Part shown: piece by piece, positions 35,614-44,259 of the stretch | Position numbering within the stretch: position 1 is the first letter of the stretch | How the letters are laid out: each line of letters begins with the position of its first letter | NCBI RefSeq assembly: GCF_001428505.1 | Contig: NZ_LMHU01000005.1 | Coordinates: 186,001-250,000 of the forward strand | Origin: Terrabacter sp. Root181 | GTDB taxonomy: Bacteria > Actinomycetota > Actinomycetes > Actinomycetales > Dermatophilaceae | DNA length: 64,000 nucleotides | Reading direction: 5' to 3' | Notes under the pieces: generated by a model | What the model was told of the DNA's origin: nothing | The model's input: only the letters and a program-made list of their open reading frames with translations | Databases searched by the model: none | Program-made: the position numbers and the translations under genes

Positions 35614-37074
35614 GTGCCTTTCCTCGACACCGGGCGTCCGGCGCCTGACGCGACTGCCGGTGGCAGCACCCTCAATCCCCGAGTGGTCTGGCTCCTCGGT
35701 CAGGCGAAGGCCCGCGCCGAGCGTGCGCAGGCGTCCAGCACGACGGTCTCGCTGGACGACGAAGCCGACGCGGTGCTGTCGCAGATCGAGCGTCTCGAGG
35801 TCCGGAAGGCTCTTCTCGAGGGCCGGATCGTCGACGCGTACGCTGCGCTGCACTCGATCGAAGAGCAGGCGCTCGCGCGGCTGACGACGAGCTCGCCGGT
35901 CCCGATCACGTCCGAGCAGGTCGCCGTCCAGGAGATCACCTGTGCGACCGGCGTGGGTGCGACGGAGGTCGCCCGCCGACTCGAGCTCGCCCTGGCGCCG
36001 CGCCGGCATCGGGTGCTGCGCGAGCGGTTGCGGTCCGGGGCCGTCAGCCTCCAGCGGGCGCTGCGGATCGTCGTCGAGACGCGGGCTCTGGACGACGATG
36101 TCGTCCCCGACCTCGAGGCCACGGTGCTCGCTCCGGCGCCCGATGGCTCGGTGGCCTCGCAGCGACTCTTCGCGACGCGGTTGCAGCGATGCGTCCGCTC
36201 GGCGGACTCCCGTGCGGCGGAGGAGCGCCGCCGCTCGTCGGCCGTCCGTCGCACCGCCTACGGCCGCATCGTCGAGGACGGCATGGGGACGTTCACCGTC
36301 GTCGCGCCGGCCGAGCGCGTCGTCGGCGTGCTCGACCGGGTCGATGCCCTGGCCCGGGCGGCGCGCGCCGCCGGCGACGACCGCAGCCTCGACCAGCTGC
36401 GCAGCGACCTGCTCTGCGACCTCGCCCTCTTCGGAGTCGTCCCCTCCGGCGGCGACCTTGGCGTCGGGGACGGGCCCACGTGCTCGGGCGTGCTGTCCGA
36501 CGCCGCGCCCGCCACCGTCCGCATCGTCGTGCCCTTCGAGGTCGCGGTCGGTCTGTCCGACGCCGCGTGCGAGCTGCCGGGCCACGGGTGGGTCACTGCC
36601 GCCCATGCCCGCCAGATCATGACCGCTCCGGGCTCCGTGTGGCAGCGCCTCGCGGTCGACGTCGACACCGGCCGCACCCTCGAGCTCTCCACCGATTGCT
36701 ACACCCCGACCCGCGAGATGGTCGAGCACGTCAGGGCGGTCGACGGCGTCTGCCGCGGGCCCGGCTGCCAGGTCACCGCCGACCGTTGCGACGTCGACCA
36801 CCTCGTGCCCTGGCCGGTGGGGGCGACGCACATCTCAAACGTCGACTCCCTGAGTCGGGGCTGCCACAACGGCAAGACGGCCCGGGTCTGGCAGGTCCGG
36901 CGGGTCGATGACGACGGCATCTCGTGGACCTCGCCCGCAGGCCGGGACTACATCACCTACCCGAAGGACTGGCGTGAGGCACTCCGCGACCCCGGCTCGG
37001 GACCACCCCACCGCCGCCCCGCACCACGTACGGGCCCGGCGCCTCGTCCACGTGACGATCCACCACCCTTCTGA
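35614..37074 (+). CDS. DUF222/HNH endonuclease-domain protein (13E12-like)
   Basis: The GTG at 35614 follows a strong GGGAGGAG site; 486 residues. The N-terminal 370 residues are the DUF222 helical region (ALARLTTSSPVPITSEQVAVQEITCATGVGATEVARRLELA). The C-terminal HNH domain has CRGPGCQVTADRCDVDHLVPWPVGATHISNVDSLSRGCHNGKT (about 388-430), with Cys pairs and the catalytic DH. These genes are multicopy in many actinobacteria, and several mycobacterial 13E12-family members are DNA-damage inducible. The LexA box upstream fits that. A DNA cleavage role is likely from the domain, but the biological role is unknown. Confidence 0.85.
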   Translation: MPFLDTGRPAPDATAGGSTLNPRVVWLLGQAKARAERAQASSTTVSLDDEADAVLSQIERLEVRKALLEGRIVDAYAALHSIEEQALARLTTSSPVPITSEQVAVQEITCATGVGATEVARRLELALAPRRHRVLRERLRSGAVSLQRALRIVVETRALDDDVVPDLEATVLAPAPDGSVASQRLFATRLQRCVRSADSRAAEERRRSSAVRRTAYGRIVEDGMGTFTVVAPAERVVGVLDRVDALARAARAAGDDRSLDQLRSDLLCDLALFGVVPSGGDLGVGDGPTCSGVLSDAAPATVRIVVPFEVAVGLSDAACELPGHGWVTAAHARQIMTAPGSVWQRLAVDVDTGRTLELSTDCYTPTREMVEHVRAVDGVCRGPGCQVTADRCDVDHLVPWPVGATHISNVDSLSRGCHNGKTARVWQVRRVDDDGISWTSPAGRDYITYPKDWREALRDPGSGPPHRRPAPRTGPAPRPRDDPPPF

Positions 37075-37163
37075 CGCCTCTCCGTCCCTCTACGTGCCTG
37101 TGTTGCGACAGGTGGGACGCCGGTGACCCGCACCGGGCTCGCCGGGTGCCCTAGCGTGGCGTG

Positions 37164-38009
37164 ATGTCGCTTCCCGCGGACAGCCACGTGCACACCGAGT
37201 GGTCCTGGGACGCTGCGCGCGGGTCGATGGACCGCACCTGCGCGCGGGCGCTCGAGCTGGGTCTGCCCGCGGTCGCCTTCACCGAGCACGTCGACCACAC
37301 CGTCTGGTCCCTCGACCGGTCGCACGTCGAGGCGGGTGCGCACCTGCTGTCGTTCACGTCGTCGGACGGCCTGGTCACGCCGCCGCCCTTCGATGCCGCG
37401 GGCTACCTCGAGGCGGTCGCCGACTGTCGGGAGCGCTACCCGGCCCTGCGCATCCTCAGCGGGCTCGAGCTCGGCGAACCGCACCTGCATGCCGCGGCGG
37501 TCGCCCGGGTGCTCGCGGCCGGCACCTTCGACCGGGTCCTCGGCTCGCTGCACTGCCTGTCCGACGGGGACGGCTGGACCGAGCCCGGCGAGCTCTTCGG
37601 GCGCAGACCCGCGGCGGAGATCGTCCGGACCTACCTGCGCGACGTCGCGACCATGGTGGCGGCGGACGACACCTTCGAGGTCCTCGCCCACATCGACTAC
37701 CCCGTCCGCTCCTGGGACGAGGCGACGGACGGCCCCTTCGAGCCGGCTGACTTCGAGGTCGAGTTCCGCCACGTGCTCGCGGCCGTGGCGGACGCCGGCA
37801 AGGCCCTCGAGATCAACACGGTGCTGCCGCTGCACCCGACGGTCGTCCGCTGGTGGCACGAGGCCGGCGGTGATGCGGTCACCTTCGGCAGTGACGCGCA
37901 CGAGCCGGCGGAGCTGGCCCGCCGCTTCCGCGAGGCCTCGGACCTGGCCGAGGCCGGCGGGTTTCGCGCCGGCGCCGACCTGCACGCCCTCTGGCGACGC
38001 GTCGGCTGA
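37164..38009 (+). CDS. PHP-domain phosphatase/phosphoesterase (histidinol-phosphatase-like)
   Basis: 281 residues from the ATG at 37164; a GTG one codon earlier is possible. Metal ligands follow the PHP pattern: H8 and H10 in DSHVHTEWSWD, E/H in FTEHVDH, then GLELGEPH, SLHCLSDGD, LAHIDYP and a final GSDAHEP. This matches the HisK-type histidinol-phosphatases, but a general phosphoesterase cannot be excluded. There is no his gene nearby. Confidence 0.82.
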   Translation: MSLPADSHVHTEWSWDAARGSMDRTCARALELGLPAVAFTEHVDHTVWSLDRSHVEAGAHLLSFTSSDGLVTPPPFDAAGYLEAVADCRERYPALRILSGLELGEPHLHAAAVARVLAAGTFDRVLGSLHCLSDGDGWTEPGELFGRRPAAEIVRTYLRDVATMVAADDTFEVLAHIDYPVRSWDEATDGPFEPADFEVEFRHVLAAVADAGKALEINTVLPLHPTVVRWWHEAGGDAVTFGSDAHEPAELARRFREASDLAEAGGFRAGADLHALWRRVG

Positions 38010-38038
38010 GACCGGGTGCCGATGTGCCGCAGTCGAAC

Positions 38039-38200
38039 TCAGCGGATGACGGGCACGTCGTGCAGCACGCGCTCGATGTCGCGGTCGACCTCGGCGTCTG
38101 CACCGAAGGGGGCCCGGGGCAGTGAGAACGTGCGACGGTGGTGCGGCTCGAGGGCCGCGACGATGGCGATGATCATGAGGATGAAGAAGATGATGTCCAT
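38039..38200 (-). CDS. Small membrane-anchored protein
   Basis: 53 residues: MDIIFFILMIIAIVAALEPHHRRTF forms one N-terminal hydrophobic segment, followed by a hydrophilic tail (GADAEVDRDIERVLHDVPVIR). The ribosome site is weak. It lies between the convergent PHP gene and the divergent regulator gene. The membrane segment plus intact frame make it plausible, but no homologue is recognised. Confidence 0.5.
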   Translation of the reverse strand: MDIIFFILMIIAIVAALEPHHRRTFSLPRAPFGADAEVDRDIERVLHDVPVIR

Positions 38201-38246
38201 GGCAGAAAGTCTGCGCTCATCAGGATCCCGCCACGAGTGGCAGAAC

Positions 38247-38261
38247 TGTCGTTGATCGACA
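38247..38261. promoter_or_regulatory. Inverted repeat upstream of the GlxA-type regulator
   Basis: TGTCG-TTGAT-CGACA, a perfect dyad 30 nt upstream of the regulator start, framed by GGCAG and CTGCC (38239-38271). This is a likely site for autoregulation or for the divergent small gene. Symmetry only. Confidence 0.4.
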
Positions 38262-38291
38262 AGATCCTGCCAAACGTGCCATGCTGGCCGG

Positions 38292-39254
38292 ATGCTGCGC
38301 ACCATCGCCGTCATCGCCCAGGAGCCCGTGGCCATGTTCGAGCTCGGCGTCCTCTGCGAGGTCTTCGGCATCGACCGCACCGACGACGGCGTCCCGGCGT
38401 TCGACTTCCGGGTCTGCTCGTCGCGTCCCGGCGAGGTGCTGCGCACGACGAGCGGCATGAGCATCGTCGCGCCCTTCCCGCTCGAGGCGGCCCGCGGCGC
38501 CGACCTCGTCGCGATCCCGGGCGGGGCGGTCGACGGCCCCTACGACCCCGAGGTCCTCGACATCCTGCGCGAGACCGCGGACGGGGGCGGGCGCGTCCTG
38601 TCCGTGTGCTCGGGCGCCTTCCAGCTCGCGGCCGCCGGCCTGCTCGACGGTCGTGAGTGCACGACCCACTGGAGGTATGCCGCCCGGCTGGCCGACGAGC
38701 ACCCGCGCGCCTGCGTGGACCTCGACGTCCTCTATGTCGAGGACGGTCCGGTCCTGACGAGTGCCGGCACGGCAGCAGGCATCGACGCGTGCCTCCACAT
38801 CGTGCGCACCGAGCTCGGCTCCGAGGTGGCGACCCGCATCGCGCGGCGCATGGTGGTCCCGCCGCACCGCTCCGGCGGTCAGCGCCAGTTCGTCGAGACC
38901 CCACTCCCGTCCGAGCCGTGCGAGGGCCTCCAGGACGTCATGGAGTGGGTGGCCGAGCGCCTCGACGAGGAGCACTCGATCCCGTCGCTCGCCAGGCGGG
39001 CGGCCATGTCCGAGCGCACCTTCGCGCGCCGCTTCACCGCCGAGGTCGGCACGACCCCGCACAAGTGGCTCACGAGCCAGCGGGTACTCCGGGCCCGCCA
39101 CCTGCTCGAGTCGACGGACCTCGACGTCGAGCGGATCGCGCGCGAGAGCGGCTTCGCCACTGCTGCGGTGTTGCGCCACCACTTCCAGCGGGAGATCGGC
39201 ATCCCGCCCGTCGCCTACCGCCGCGCCTTCACGAAGCAGCCGGCCTCGGCCTGA
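38292..39254 (+). CDS. GlxA-family transcriptional regulator (DJ-1/PfpI-like plus AraC HTH)
   Basis: 320 residues. The N-terminal part (1-180) is a DJ-1/PfpI-like domain (ELGVLCEVFGIDRTDDG; the nucleophile-elbow region is LSVCSGAFQLAAAGLLDG). The C-terminal 100 residues are an AraC-type double HTH (SIPSLARRAAMSERTFARRFTAEVGTTPHKWLTSQRVLRARHLLE; then IARESGFATAAVLRHHFQREIGIPPVAYRRAF). Effector and targets are unknown. The lipase gene follows on the same strand after 172 nt with its own promoter-like repeats. Confidence 0.9.
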   Translation: MLRTIAVIAQEPVAMFELGVLCEVFGIDRTDDGVPAFDFRVCSSRPGEVLRTTSGMSIVAPFPLEAARGADLVAIPGGAVDGPYDPEVLDILRETADGGGRVLSVCSGAFQLAAAGLLDGRECTTHWRYAARLADEHPRACVDLDVLYVEDGPVLTSAGTAAGIDACLHIVRTELGSEVATRIARRMVVPPHRSGGQRQFVETPLPSEPCEGLQDVMEWVAERLDEEHSIPSLARRAAMSERTFARRFTAEVGTTPHKWLTSQRVLRARHLLESTDLDVERIARESGFATAAVLRHHFQREIGIPPVAYRRAFTKQPASA

Positions 39255-39330
39255 CCACGCGAGCGTCGTATCACGGACTATCGACGCGACGCTAGACGAC
39301 CGCAGACGACGACAGAACGCCGCGGAGCCC

Positions 39331-39347
39331 CGCGCCGTCTCGGCGCG
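39331..39347. terminator. Hairpin between the GlxA-type regulator and the lipase gene
   Basis: CGCGCCG-TCT-CGGCGCG, a perfect 7-bp stem with a 3-base loop, 77 nt after the regulator stop. A factor-independent T-tract is missing, so it is a candidate terminator only. Confidence 0.4.
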
Positions 39348-39355
39348 ACATGCAT

Positions 39356-39375
39356 GGTTACCGCCAGTAGGTTAC
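39356..39375. repeat. Tandem GGTTAC repeats upstream of the lipase gene
   Basis: GGTTAC occurs at 39356-39361 and 39370-39375, spaced 14 bases apart, each followed by a C/G-rich half with AGT. The pair ends about 50 nt before the lipase start and could be a repressor or activator site or part of the promoter. Confidence 0.35.
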
Positions 39376-39426
39376 TGGTGAGTGGACGCCACCGACGTCG
39401 TCCCGCCGCCTGAGGAGCACGCCGCC

Positions 39427-40656
39427 ATGCCTCGTTCGACGCTTCGCCTGTCCCGCACCCGCCGTGTCGTCGGTGTCGTCGTGCTCGCCGTCGCCGCCGC
39501 GCTCATGTCCCCGGTCACCACGGCCCGGGCTGCAGGCTTCTACGACCCGCCGAACCCCGTCACGGCGTCCCCCGGCGCGGTGCTCAAGGCGGAGCCGATG
39601 ACGTTCTACGTCGACCCGCTCGGGGCCGTGCCCTCGACCGCGCGCGCCACCCGCGTCATGTACGCCACGCGCGACCGCAGAGGCGCCCCGATCGCCGTCA
39701 CGGGCACCGTCCTCGTGCCCCCGGTCCCGTGGGTCGGTGCGGGCCAGCGTCCGGTCATCGGCTACGCCGCCGGCACCCAGGGCATGGGTGACCAGTGCGC
39801 CCCGAGCCGTCAGCTCGCCGCCGGGTCGGAGTACGAAGGCGCCTTCATCTCCGGTCTGCTGACCCGCGGCTATGCCGTGGCGATGACCGACTACCAGGGC
39901 CTCGGCACGCCAGGCACCCACACCTACATGGTCCGCGAGGCCCAGGCGCACGCCGTCCTCGACATGGTCCGTGCCACCCAGCGACTCCCCGGCACCGGCC
40001 TGCCGACGAACGGCCCGGTCATGCTCGCCGGCTACAGCCAGGGTGGTGGTGCCACGGCAGCCGCCGTCGAGCTGGCGCCGAGCTACGCGCCCGAGCTCCG
40101 GCTCGAGGGTGCCGTCGCCGGCGCCGTGCCCGCCGAGCTCGGGGCCGTCGCCGACCATGTCGACGGCAGCCTCTACTCGGCCTTCGCGCTCTATGCCGTC
40201 GCCGGCCAGTCCGCCGCCTACGGGGTCGACCTCGACAGCTTCCTCAACGCCCGGGGCACCTCGGTCATCGCAGCCGTCAAGGGCGAGTGTGTCGCCGAGT
40301 CGATCGCGCTGCACGCGTTCATCCGCTCGAGCGACCTGACCAGGGACGGCCGCTCCCTCACCGAGCTCGCCGCGTCGGAGCCGTTCCGTTCGATCATCGC
40401 CGACCAGCGCATCGGGCGGCTCAAGCCCGCCGTCCCGGTGCTCGTCACGCACTCGGTCCTCGACGACGTCATCCCGTACGCCGTCGGGCGCGGTCTCGCG
40501 CGCGACTGGTGCGACCGCGGCGCGAATGTCGCCTTCTCGGCCAACATCACCCCGACCCACGTCGGCGGGGCCGTGCCGTCGTTCGCCAAGCAGTATGCCT
40601 TCCTCGAGGCGCGCGTCTCCGGGCTCCCGCAGGTCTCCGACTGCTGGTGGCTCTGA
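39427..40656 (+). CDS. Secreted lipase (secretory lipase-type alpha/beta hydrolase)
   Basis: The ATG at 39427, behind GAGGAG, gives 409 residues. A signal peptide (RRVVGVVVLAVAAALMS, cleavage near ARA-AG) is followed by a LIP-type hydrolase domain. The nucleophile elbow is GYSQGG, preceded by AMTDYQGLGTPGTHTY. VTHSVLDDVIPY holds the acidic residue and THVGG probably the catalytic His. This is the actinobacterial/fungal secretory triacylglycerol lipase pattern. It is exported and presumably degrades external lipids. Confidence 0.85.
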   Translation: MPRSTLRLSRTRRVVGVVVLAVAAALMSPVTTARAAGFYDPPNPVTASPGAVLKAEPMTFYVDPLGAVPSTARATRVMYATRDRRGAPIAVTGTVLVPPVPWVGAGQRPVIGYAAGTQGMGDQCAPSRQLAAGSEYEGAFISGLLTRGYAVAMTDYQGLGTPGTHTYMVREAQAHAVLDMVRATQRLPGTGLPTNGPVMLAGYSQGGGATAAAVELAPSYAPELRLEGAVAGAVPAELGAVADHVDGSLYSAFALYAVAGQSAAYGVDLDSFLNARGTSVIAAVKGECVAESIALHAFIRSSDLTRDGRSLTELAASEPFRSIIADQRIGRLKPAVPVLVTHSVLDDVIPYAVGRGLARDWCDRGANVAFSANITPTHVGGAVPSFAKQYAFLEARVSGLPQVSDCWWL

Positions 40657-40680
40657 CCGGTCAGGTTGCCGGCAGCAAGC

Positions 40681-40697
40681 ACCAGGGTCTCCCTGGT
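40681..40697. terminator. Hairpin between convergent lipase and SDR-TspO genes
   Basis: ACCAGGG-TCT-CCCTGGT, a perfect 7-bp stem with a 3-base loop, sits midway between the two convergent 3' ends (40656 and 40741). Its position suggests a shared, bidirectional terminator. Confidence 0.55.
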
Positions 40698-40740
40698 CCG
40701 CCGTGCGGTCGACCGCGCCACGCCATCGCCGATGTCCGCG

Positions 40741-42168
40741 TCAGCGGTTGCGGCGGGCGATCGCGGTCGAGAGCGCGGTCGCGAACCCGCACCACACGGC
40801 ATACGGCGACAGGGCGATCCCGGCGCCCTTGCTGACGGTGCCGGCGCGCCGGGCGAGGTCGGCCGAGCTCGCGGTGAGCAGCGCGGCCTCGGCGGCGGCG
40901 ACCCACGGCTTGCGCACGCGCCAGAAGACCACGCTCCACGCCGTGTTGAGGGCCAGGTTGGTGCCGAAGGCCTTGAGGTAGGCGTTGCGACCCTCGGTGT
41001 CACCGGCCTTGTCGTACGCGTTGAGCGCCGTCGCCGAGGTCGCCGCGATGTCGGCGTAGAGCGCGGTCCACACGACGGGGAAGGCGAGCGTCGGCGGCTG
41101 CCAGTCGGGCAGGTCGAGCGAGCGGTACCACGCCGAGTCCGGTTGCGTCGCAAGGGAACCCACGACCGCGCTCGCAACCGTCGCGGCACTCGTCAGGGCG
41201 AGGTTGCGCATCGCGGTGTCGGGCTGGGCCGTGCGCATGGCCGAGCGGACGGCGGTGTCGAAGTCGGTGAAGCCGCCGGGCACGTCCACGTGCTCGAGCA
41301 GGTCGTTCTCCTTGGCGACGACCTCGTGGACGAGGCTGCCGACGAGCGGTTTGGCCAAGCCCGCCGAGATGGGGGTGACGAGGCCGACCCAGTGGCTCGC
41401 GAGACGCGGGGTCAGCACGGGCACGGTCACGACGACCGGTCGGCGCCGTCCCGTCGCGTCGGAGAAGCGCGCGATCATCTCGCGGTAGGTCAGGACCTCG
41501 GGACCGCCGATGTCGAAGGTGCGGTTGACCTCCGGCGGCAGGCTCCCGGCGCCGACGAGCAGCGTCACGACGTCGTCGATGGCGATCGGCTGGATCTTGT
41601 TGTCGAGCCACTTCGGCGCGACCATCGCCGGCAGCCGGGTCGTGAGGTAGCGCAGCATGTCGAACGACGCCGAGCCGTCACCGAGCACGACGGCAGCCTG
41701 GAGCACCGCGGTCGGCACGCCCGAGCCGAGCAGGATGCGGCCGACCTCGACGCGTGAGGCGAGGTGCGGCGAGAGGACCTCGTCGTCGGGGTGCAGGCCG
41801 CCGAGGTAGACGATGCGCGAGACCCCGGCCTCCTTGGCCGCCTCCGCGAAGTGCGTCGCCGCCTCGCGGTCGCGCTCCTGGAAGTCGGGCTGGTCGTCCA
41901 TCGAGTGCACGAGGTACCACGCCGCGTCGACGCCCTCGAGCGCTCGGCGCATGTCGTCGGCGGACCCGACGTCGCCCTCGGCGACCTCGACCCGGTCGAC
42001 CCACGGCTTGTCGTCCATCGAGCCCCGGCGTCGGGTGAGCACCCGCACGGTCCAGCCCCCGTCGAGCAGTCGCGGGACCACCTGTCCGCCGACGTAGCCG
42101 GAGGCACCGGTCACGAGGGCCCGGCGCGCGGTGGTGTCGGGGGTGGTGTCGTTCGGGGTGGCAGTCAT
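40741..42168 (-). CDS. Fusion of an NAD(P)-binding SDR protein with a TspO/MBR domain
   Basis: 475 residues. Residues about 15-300 are an atypical SDR (GASGYVGG at 21-28, YLVHSMDDQPDF, RIVYLGGL) of the NAD(P)H-binding NmrA/TspO-neighbour type. From about 320 to the end is a TspO/translocator domain with several membrane segments and the WYRSLDLPDWQPPTLAFPVVWTALY signature of tryptophan-rich sensory proteins. TspO proteins bind porphyrins and cholesterol-like ligands and respond to light or oxygen in some bacteria. It is the last gene of the photolyase operon, four bases after CPBP. The fused dehydrogenase may act on a tetrapyrrole or lipid; this is inference. Confidence 0.85.
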   Translation of the reverse strand: MTATPNDTTPDTTARRALVTGASGYVGGQVVPRLLDGGWTVRVLTRRRGSMDDKPWVDRVEVAEGDVGSADDMRRALEGVDAAWYLVHSMDDQPDFQERDREAATHFAEAAKEAGVSRIVYLGGLHPDDEVLSPHLASRVEVGRILLGSGVPTAVLQAAVVLGDGSASFDMLRYLTTRLPAMVAPKWLDNKIQPIAIDDVVTLLVGAGSLPPEVNRTFDIGGPEVLTYREMIARFSDATGRRRPVVVTVPVLTPRLASHWVGLVTPISAGLAKPLVGSLVHEVVAKENDLLEHVDVPGGFTDFDTAVRSAMRTAQPDTAMRNLALTSAATVASAVVGSLATQPDSAWYRSLDLPDWQPPTLAFPVVWTALYADIAATSATALNAYDKAGDTEGRNAYLKAFGTNLALNTAWSVVFWRVRKPWVAAAEAALLTASSADLARRAGTVSKGAGIALSPYAVWCGFATALSTAIARRNR

Positions 42169-42172
42169 GGGG

Positions 42173-42892
42173 TCACCTGGTCAGCTCGAGGGCGGGTGGG
42201 AGGAGGAGGAGCATCCCGGTCGACCACACGACGTGCGTGATGATCGGCCCGAGGAAGCCCCCGGTGACGCGGCGCTGCAGGGCCGTCACGAGGCCGATGA
42301 CGGCGGCTGCCAGGACGAGCAGCGGGATGCCGCTGCCCACGGTGGTCAGGGCGTAGAGCACGGTCGTCAGGGTCACCTGGTGGCGCGGGAGGGCGGCGTA
42401 GAGCGCGCCGCGGAAGTAGAGCTCCTCGACGACGCCGTTGACGAAGGTGATGGCGAGGACGGCCGCGAACGCCCCGAACCGCGCATGGTCGAGCAGCTGG
42501 TCGACCGGCTCGCGCAGCACCGGGATGCGTGCCACGACCAGCGCGCCGACGAGGAAGAGGAGGAGCAGGAGCACGCCGAGCACGAGGGACTGCACGATCG
42601 GCCGCGCCCTCTCACCCCGGCGCGTGTGACCCATGCCGGCGTGCAGGGGACCCGACAGCAGGGCACCGACGAGCCACACTCCCGCGAGGGTGAGCGTCGC
42701 GACGTAGAAGAGCGGGTCGCCCGGCGTGATCCGCAGCGCCCAGGCCAGCACCACGGTCCCGACGACGAAGGTGAGCGCCACGACGACCTGACGGCGCCGG
42801 AAGACGTCGTCGGGATCGCGGTGGTCGCGGTCGACCTTCTCGATGAGCGCGGCGTTGACGAACGCACGCAGCTCGGTCACGGGGCCCCGCAT
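42173..42892 (-). CDS. CPBP-family intramembrane glutamic endopeptidase
   Basis: 239 residues with about seven hydrophobic segments. The catalytic motif E156-E157-x3-R161 lies in VVEELYFRGALYAALPR, with later HVVWSTG for the distal His. CPBP/Abi proteins are Rce1-like membrane proteases, often with regulatory substrates. It follows the photolyase gene by 8 nt and precedes the SDR-TspO gene by 4, so it belongs to the light operon. Substrate unknown. Confidence 0.85.
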   Translation of the reverse strand: MRGPVTELRAFVNAALIEKVDRDHRDPDDVFRRRQVVVALTFVVGTVVLAWALRITPGDPLFYVATLTLAGVWLVGALLSGPLHAGMGHTRRGERARPIVQSLVLGVLLLLLFLVGALVVARIPVLREPVDQLLDHARFGAFAAVLAITFVNGVVEELYFRGALYAALPRHQVTLTTVLYALTTVGSGIPLLVLAAAVIGLVTALQRRVTGGFLGPIITHVVWSTGMLLLLPPALELTR

Positions 42893-42900
42893 CTCGCCTC

Positions 42901-44259
42901 CTAGCCTCGGGCGCGCTCGTAGCGGGCCAGGGTCTCCCTGCGCTCGTCGTCGTGGTCGACGACCGGCCGGGGGTAGTCCTGGTCGTACCCGTTGTCATGC
43001 TTCCACGGCTCGTGGGCCGCGGCACCCGGCAGGTGCGCCAGCTCGGGGACCCAGCGCCGGACGTAGTCGCCGTCGGGGTCGAACTTCCTCCCCTGCGTCA
43101 CCGGGTTGAAGACCCTGAAGTAGGGCGACGCGTCGGTGCCGGTGCCCGCGACCCACTGCCAGCCGTGGTTGTTGGAGGCGATGTCGCCGTCGACGAGGTG
43201 GTCGAGGAAGTGCTGCGCGCCGACGGGCCACCACACGTGGAGGTCCTTGGTGAGGAAGCTCGCCGTGATCATCCGGACCCGGTTGTGCATCCAGCCCTCC
43301 TCGAGCAGCTGGCGCATCCCGGCGTCCACGACCGGGTAGCCGGTGCGCCCCTCGCGCCACGCGTCGACGAGCCGGTCGGTCTCGGCGCCGGAGTCGTAGG
43401 GCAGCCTCGCCAGCTCGGGCCGCAGGTCGTGCCACGCCGAGTCGGGGTGGTGCCAGAGCACGTCGGCGTAGAACTCGCGCCAGATCAGCTCGGTGACGAA
43501 GGTGCTCGCGGCCTGCGAGCGCCCCGCGGAGTGCGCCGCGATGTCGGCGAGCAGGGTGCGCGGGTGGATCTCGCCGTACTTCAGAGGTGCCGACAGCCTG
43601 CTCGTGGTGTCGAGGTCGGGTCGGTCGCGTTCCTTGTCGTACGCCGTCAGCCCGTCGTGGAGGAAGCGGTCCCACCGCTTGAGCGCGGCGGCCTCGCCGG
43701 CCTCCAGGTGGGGAGCCTCCGGCAGGGTGTCGCTGCGCACGTCGTCGCGCAGCCACGGGATGCGCTTCGGGCGGCCGGCCGGCGCAGGCCGCCCGTGCTG
43801 GTGCCACGCCTTGGAGAAGGGGGTGAAGACCTTGTACGGCGAGCCCGACTGGTTGACGATGCGACCCGGTCCGACGGCATACGGCGTGCCGGTGGCGACG
43901 AGCCGGCGTCCCTCGTCGGCCAGTGCCTTCTCGACGGCCTCGTCACGGCGGCGGCCGTAGGGCGTCGTCTCGCGGGAGACGTGCACCTGCTGCGCACCGA
44001 CCTCCGCGGCGAGCGCGGGGATGACGTCGACGGGGTCACCGCGCCGGACGACGAGGGCGCCACGGGTGTCCTTCGACAGCGACGCGAGGGAGGCCAGCAG
44101 CCGCCGGGTGCGGGGCGTGTCGGTCTCGAGCAGACGCGGGTCGAGGACGAACACGGGCAGCACGTGGCTCGCCGCGTCGACGGCCGCGAGCAGCGCCGGG
44201 TGGTCGTTCAGGCGCAGGTCGCGCCGGAACCACAGGATCGACGTCGTCGCCAGTGCCAT
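42901..44259 (-). CDS. phr: Deoxyribodipyrimidine photolyase
   Basis: The start is the ATG at 44259, overlapping the stop of the methyltransferase gene (TGATG); 452 residues. The N-terminal antenna-binding Rossmann domain (TSILWFRRDLRLNDHPALL) is followed by the helical FAD domain with TSRLSAPLKYGEIHPR, LIWREFYADVLWHHP, WMHNRVRMITASFLTKDLHVWW, DGDIASNNHGWQWVAGTGTDASPYFRVFNP, which is the class I CPD photolyase signature. It repairs UV-made pyrimidine dimers with light. It lies within the light-responsive operon. Confidence 0.93.
   Translation of the reverse strand: MALATTSILWFRRDLRLNDHPALLAAVDAASHVLPVFVLDPRLLETDTPRTRRLLASLASLSKDTRGALVVRRGDPVDVIPALAAEVGAQQVHVSRETTPYGRRRDEAVEKALADEGRRLVATGTPYAVGPGRIVNQSGSPYKVFTPFSKAWHQHGRPAPAGRPKRIPWLRDDVRSDTLPEAPHLEAGEAAALKRWDRFLHDGLTAYDKERDRPDLDTTSRLSAPLKYGEIHPRTLLADIAAHSAGRSQAASTFVTELIWREFYADVLWHHPDSAWHDLRPELARLPYDSGAETDRLVDAWREGRTGYPVVDAGMRQLLEEGWMHNRVRMITASFLTKDLHVWWPVGAQHFLDHLVDGDIASNNHGWQWVAGTGTDASPYFRVFNPVTQGRKFDPDGDYVRRWVPELAHLPGAAAHEPWKHDNGYDQDYPRPVVDHDDERRETLARYERARG

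Noticed and set aside
37087-37116. Short hairpin (CCTGT...ACAGG) after the DUF222-HNH gene
   Set aside because: Only five pairs and no T-tract; too weak to call a terminator.
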